Source: Oncomelania hupensis
Taxonomy: Eukaryota; Mollusca; Gastropoda; Littorinimorpha; Pomatiopsidae
Length of the DNA: 64,000 bases
Reading direction: 5' to 3'
Assembly (NCBI GenBank): GCA_036898135.1
Contig: CM072523.1
Coordinates: 28,194,149-28,258,148 of the forward strand
The notes under the pieces are model-generated. The model had not been told where the DNA came from. It did not search any database and saw nothing but the letters and a program-made list of their open reading frames with translations. Of the stretch, positions 40,201 through 43,200 are shown one piece after another. Numbering within the stretch: position 1 is the first letter of the stretch; each line of letters starts with the position of its first letter. The translations under genes were made by a program, and so were the position numbers.

Positions 40201-43200
40201 CTGTATGACAAAGCTACCAGTACAGTCCTCCATAACAGCGCCATCGGAAACTGGTTCAGAACAACAATCGGTGTGAGTCAAGGATGCCTACTCTCTCCAA
40301 CACACTTCAACCTCTTTCTAGAGCGCATCATGTCAGATGCCCTTGCAGATCACGATGGCACAGTAAGCATAGGGAGTAGAGTAATCTCCAACCTTCGTTT
40401 TGCTGATGACATTGATTGATTGGCTGGAGAGGAACAAGAACTTGAACAGCTGGTACAGAGGCTTGACACCACCTCCAGAGCCTATGGAATGGAAATAAGT
40501 GCAAAGACCAAAATGATGACCAACAACACCAATGGCATCAACACGGACATCAAAGTCCAAGACCAATCCCTCAACACAGTGCATAGCTTCAAATATTTAG
40601 GAGCCATTTTATCAGACAGTGGGTCCCGACAGGAAGTCCTCTCCAGGATCACACAAACAACTGCTGCCCTGGCAAGGTTGAAGCCAATTTGGAAAGACAG
40701 GACCATCAGCCTACATTCCAAGATAAGACTGCTGCACTTCCTATACGCTTGCGCAACAGCAGATCTACAACGAAGAATACAAAGCATGGAGATGAGGTGC
40801 TACAGAAGACTTCTGGGCATTTCCTATACCCAGCACAACGACGAAGTCCGACAGACCATCACACAAGCCATTGGACAACACGATGACCTGCTCACAGTGG
40901 TGAAAAAACGGAAACTCAGATGGTATGGCCATGTCACCAGATCATCAAATCTTGCAAAGACCATCCTGCAAGGCACAGTGCAAGGAGGTAGAAGAAGAGG
41001 GAGACCGAAAAAGAGGTGGGAGGACAACATTCGAAATTTGACTGGTTTGACACTGAGCGAAACCATCAGGGTTGCTGAGGACAGAGAAAGATGGAGTATG
41101 TTGGTTAAACGATCATCTGTGGTGCCTTTACGACCTCCGAGTTACAGATTAGGATAGGATAAAATTAATATTGAACTTATGATTCTTTGATGCATGATAT
41201 ATATCAATGAGACACACATACTATGCAAATTGGGTCAACCTCATTACAAGATCAAGGTCACTGGAGCTGTCCAAAGTCGGTTAGTATAGGTACTTTGAAG
41301 TGACCCTGACCCTAAACTATGAGAGATATAAAGTCCAAACTTGTACTTAGAGATGATAGATTGATCTGTCATATATGTTCCGTTTTTGCGTTGATCTTGA
41401 AATTCAAGATCATTTTAGGCCTTGCAAATACCAAAAATAGGTCATCATACATGGAATGGTTCAGTTTAACCCATTGTGTGCAACATTTGGTTATTTGATC
41501 ATACATAAGCATGAGAGATCATGTGAAGGTCAAGATCACTGAAGGTCAAGGTCATCCAAGGTAATTGTTTTGGCAAAATACAACTTACAAATACAACTGT
41601 AGTTTATTTGATCATACATGTATGTATTTGGTGAAGGAGGTCAAGGTCATCTCAAGGTCTAGAGCATAGAAAGATCAAAGTCAACTTTGCATTTTAACCC
41701 TTTTCAGGCTGACTGCCCTCACAATGCCTAATTAGAAAAATGCAGCTCAAGAGATGCAACTACTCGTATTTTATCACCCCATACACATAAAAAAATGTTT
41801 TATAATTACAACAAATATCGAACTGAAACCAATTTGATTAAAATTTAAGATTAATTTTTCTTTCAAAGGATGCATTGCAATTTGTTTGTTGTGAGTGTCT
41901 GGCACATAAATGCATTAAAAAAATCCAAACATTACAAAAGCAAGAGAAATAAACACAGTGGCACAGTATATTGACTAGAAATCAATGTGTCCACATCACT
42001 ATCACACGGCTCATTCTCCAATGCTTTGAAATCAATATGCAAGTCACTTTCGTTGCTTAGATCAATTTGCACAAGATCGCCTTCATCCAATCCTTCAAAA
42101 ACACTGTCCGAATCGTTACTATTCGCAATGGCTGCTAGGTAATCTCCTCCTTCATTCCTCTAAACATTTTCACAAAAATTGTCGATGGTCAAAAATTCGC
42201 AGTGCACGCTTTTCAAAACGATCCACCATGTTTGCACCCCACCAAAAAGAACAGGAAATGTTATACAAGAGACCACGATTCGTGAAACGATGTTATGTAT
42301 AATACAGCAATGGAAGCATCATAACAGAGTATATGTTTGGGGGGTTTTTGCCAACAGACATTGGGTGACTTGACTAAAAAAAAAAGCATCGGGTGACATG
42401 CGCAGACATAATGGAAAAAAGGTTAATCCAATGGTTTATTTTGTTATTTTTCTAGGTCACTAATTTTCATGTTAAATATTGCAAGACCCATAAGGAGCGT
42501 GTGAGTCATATGGACTAAAACATTGTGCTTCTTGCAGTCCACTGACCCTATAAACAATGCCTAACTAATTTGTGTGAGCATATATGCATATGGTTATTAT
42601 TTTGTGTAATTTAAGGAAAATATTATGTTAACAAATAGTTATATATACTTTGAAATTTTTTTCTAAAGAGACAATAACCAAAGTGTTTATTTCAGTGGAG
42701 AAAACAGATGCTCCTGACTATTATGACATCATCAAAAGTCCCATGGACTTTGGCACCATTCGGAAAAATTTGGAGGCAAGTTTGTTTGTACATAGATCTG
42801 TATTACAATTTGTTTCTGAATTATCTATATAAAAAGAAATTCAACGTAGTTCTATTTAATTTCACTGCATTATTTGTATTCAATATAAGTCAATAGAAAT
42901 GTAGCTGCATTTTATGTAGGTAGTGTAAACTTAGGAATTCTTGTTTATAAGTCTTTGTCAGCATTAGCATTGTTCGGGTACAAGATCTTTCTGATGTTGT
43001 GTATATCATGTTATATGTGGAACAAGTTTTTTTTATTTTCAAGTCCAAAAATACTACTTTTCATTGATTGACATAATAGATTGAGAGTGTACGACATCAG
43101 CCTAACATTATTGAAGACATCAAAAACCTGTTTTGAAAAGGCAACCAGTGCAGTCCTCCACAACAGTGCCATCGGAAACTGGTTCAGACCAACAATCGGC

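Larger units (their letters stand above)
36910..41163 (+). mobile_element. 5'-truncated LINE with inverted 5' end, copy 2, split by hAT
   Basis: Flanked by a 12-bp duplication ATTAATATTGAA (36898-36909, 41164-41175). The right part 40086-41163 carries reverse transcriptase: DFKKAFDRVWHAALW, GVSQGCLLSP, LRFADDID (catalytic), stop TGA, then LAGEEQELEQLVQRL and KRWEDNIRNLTGL. The left part 36910-36959 is the reverse complement of the segment just upstream (reading LQHQQHLYHVFID), i.e. a 5' inversion. Ends in GGATAGGATA. An APE-type LINE; clade not certain. Confidence 0.8.
36147..42520 (+). repeat. AGGTCA-rich repeat, copy D, split by four or more insertions
   Basis: Repeat segments 36147-36490, 36782-36909, 41164-41693 and 42427-42520 join in the family order, from the TTTTTGACTCCCATGCATAG head to the GTGAGTCATATGG end. 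Between them lie a SINE, a LINE carrying two nested hATs, and a piggyBac derivative. The EMSY exon at 42,696 follows directly. Confidence 0.72.
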
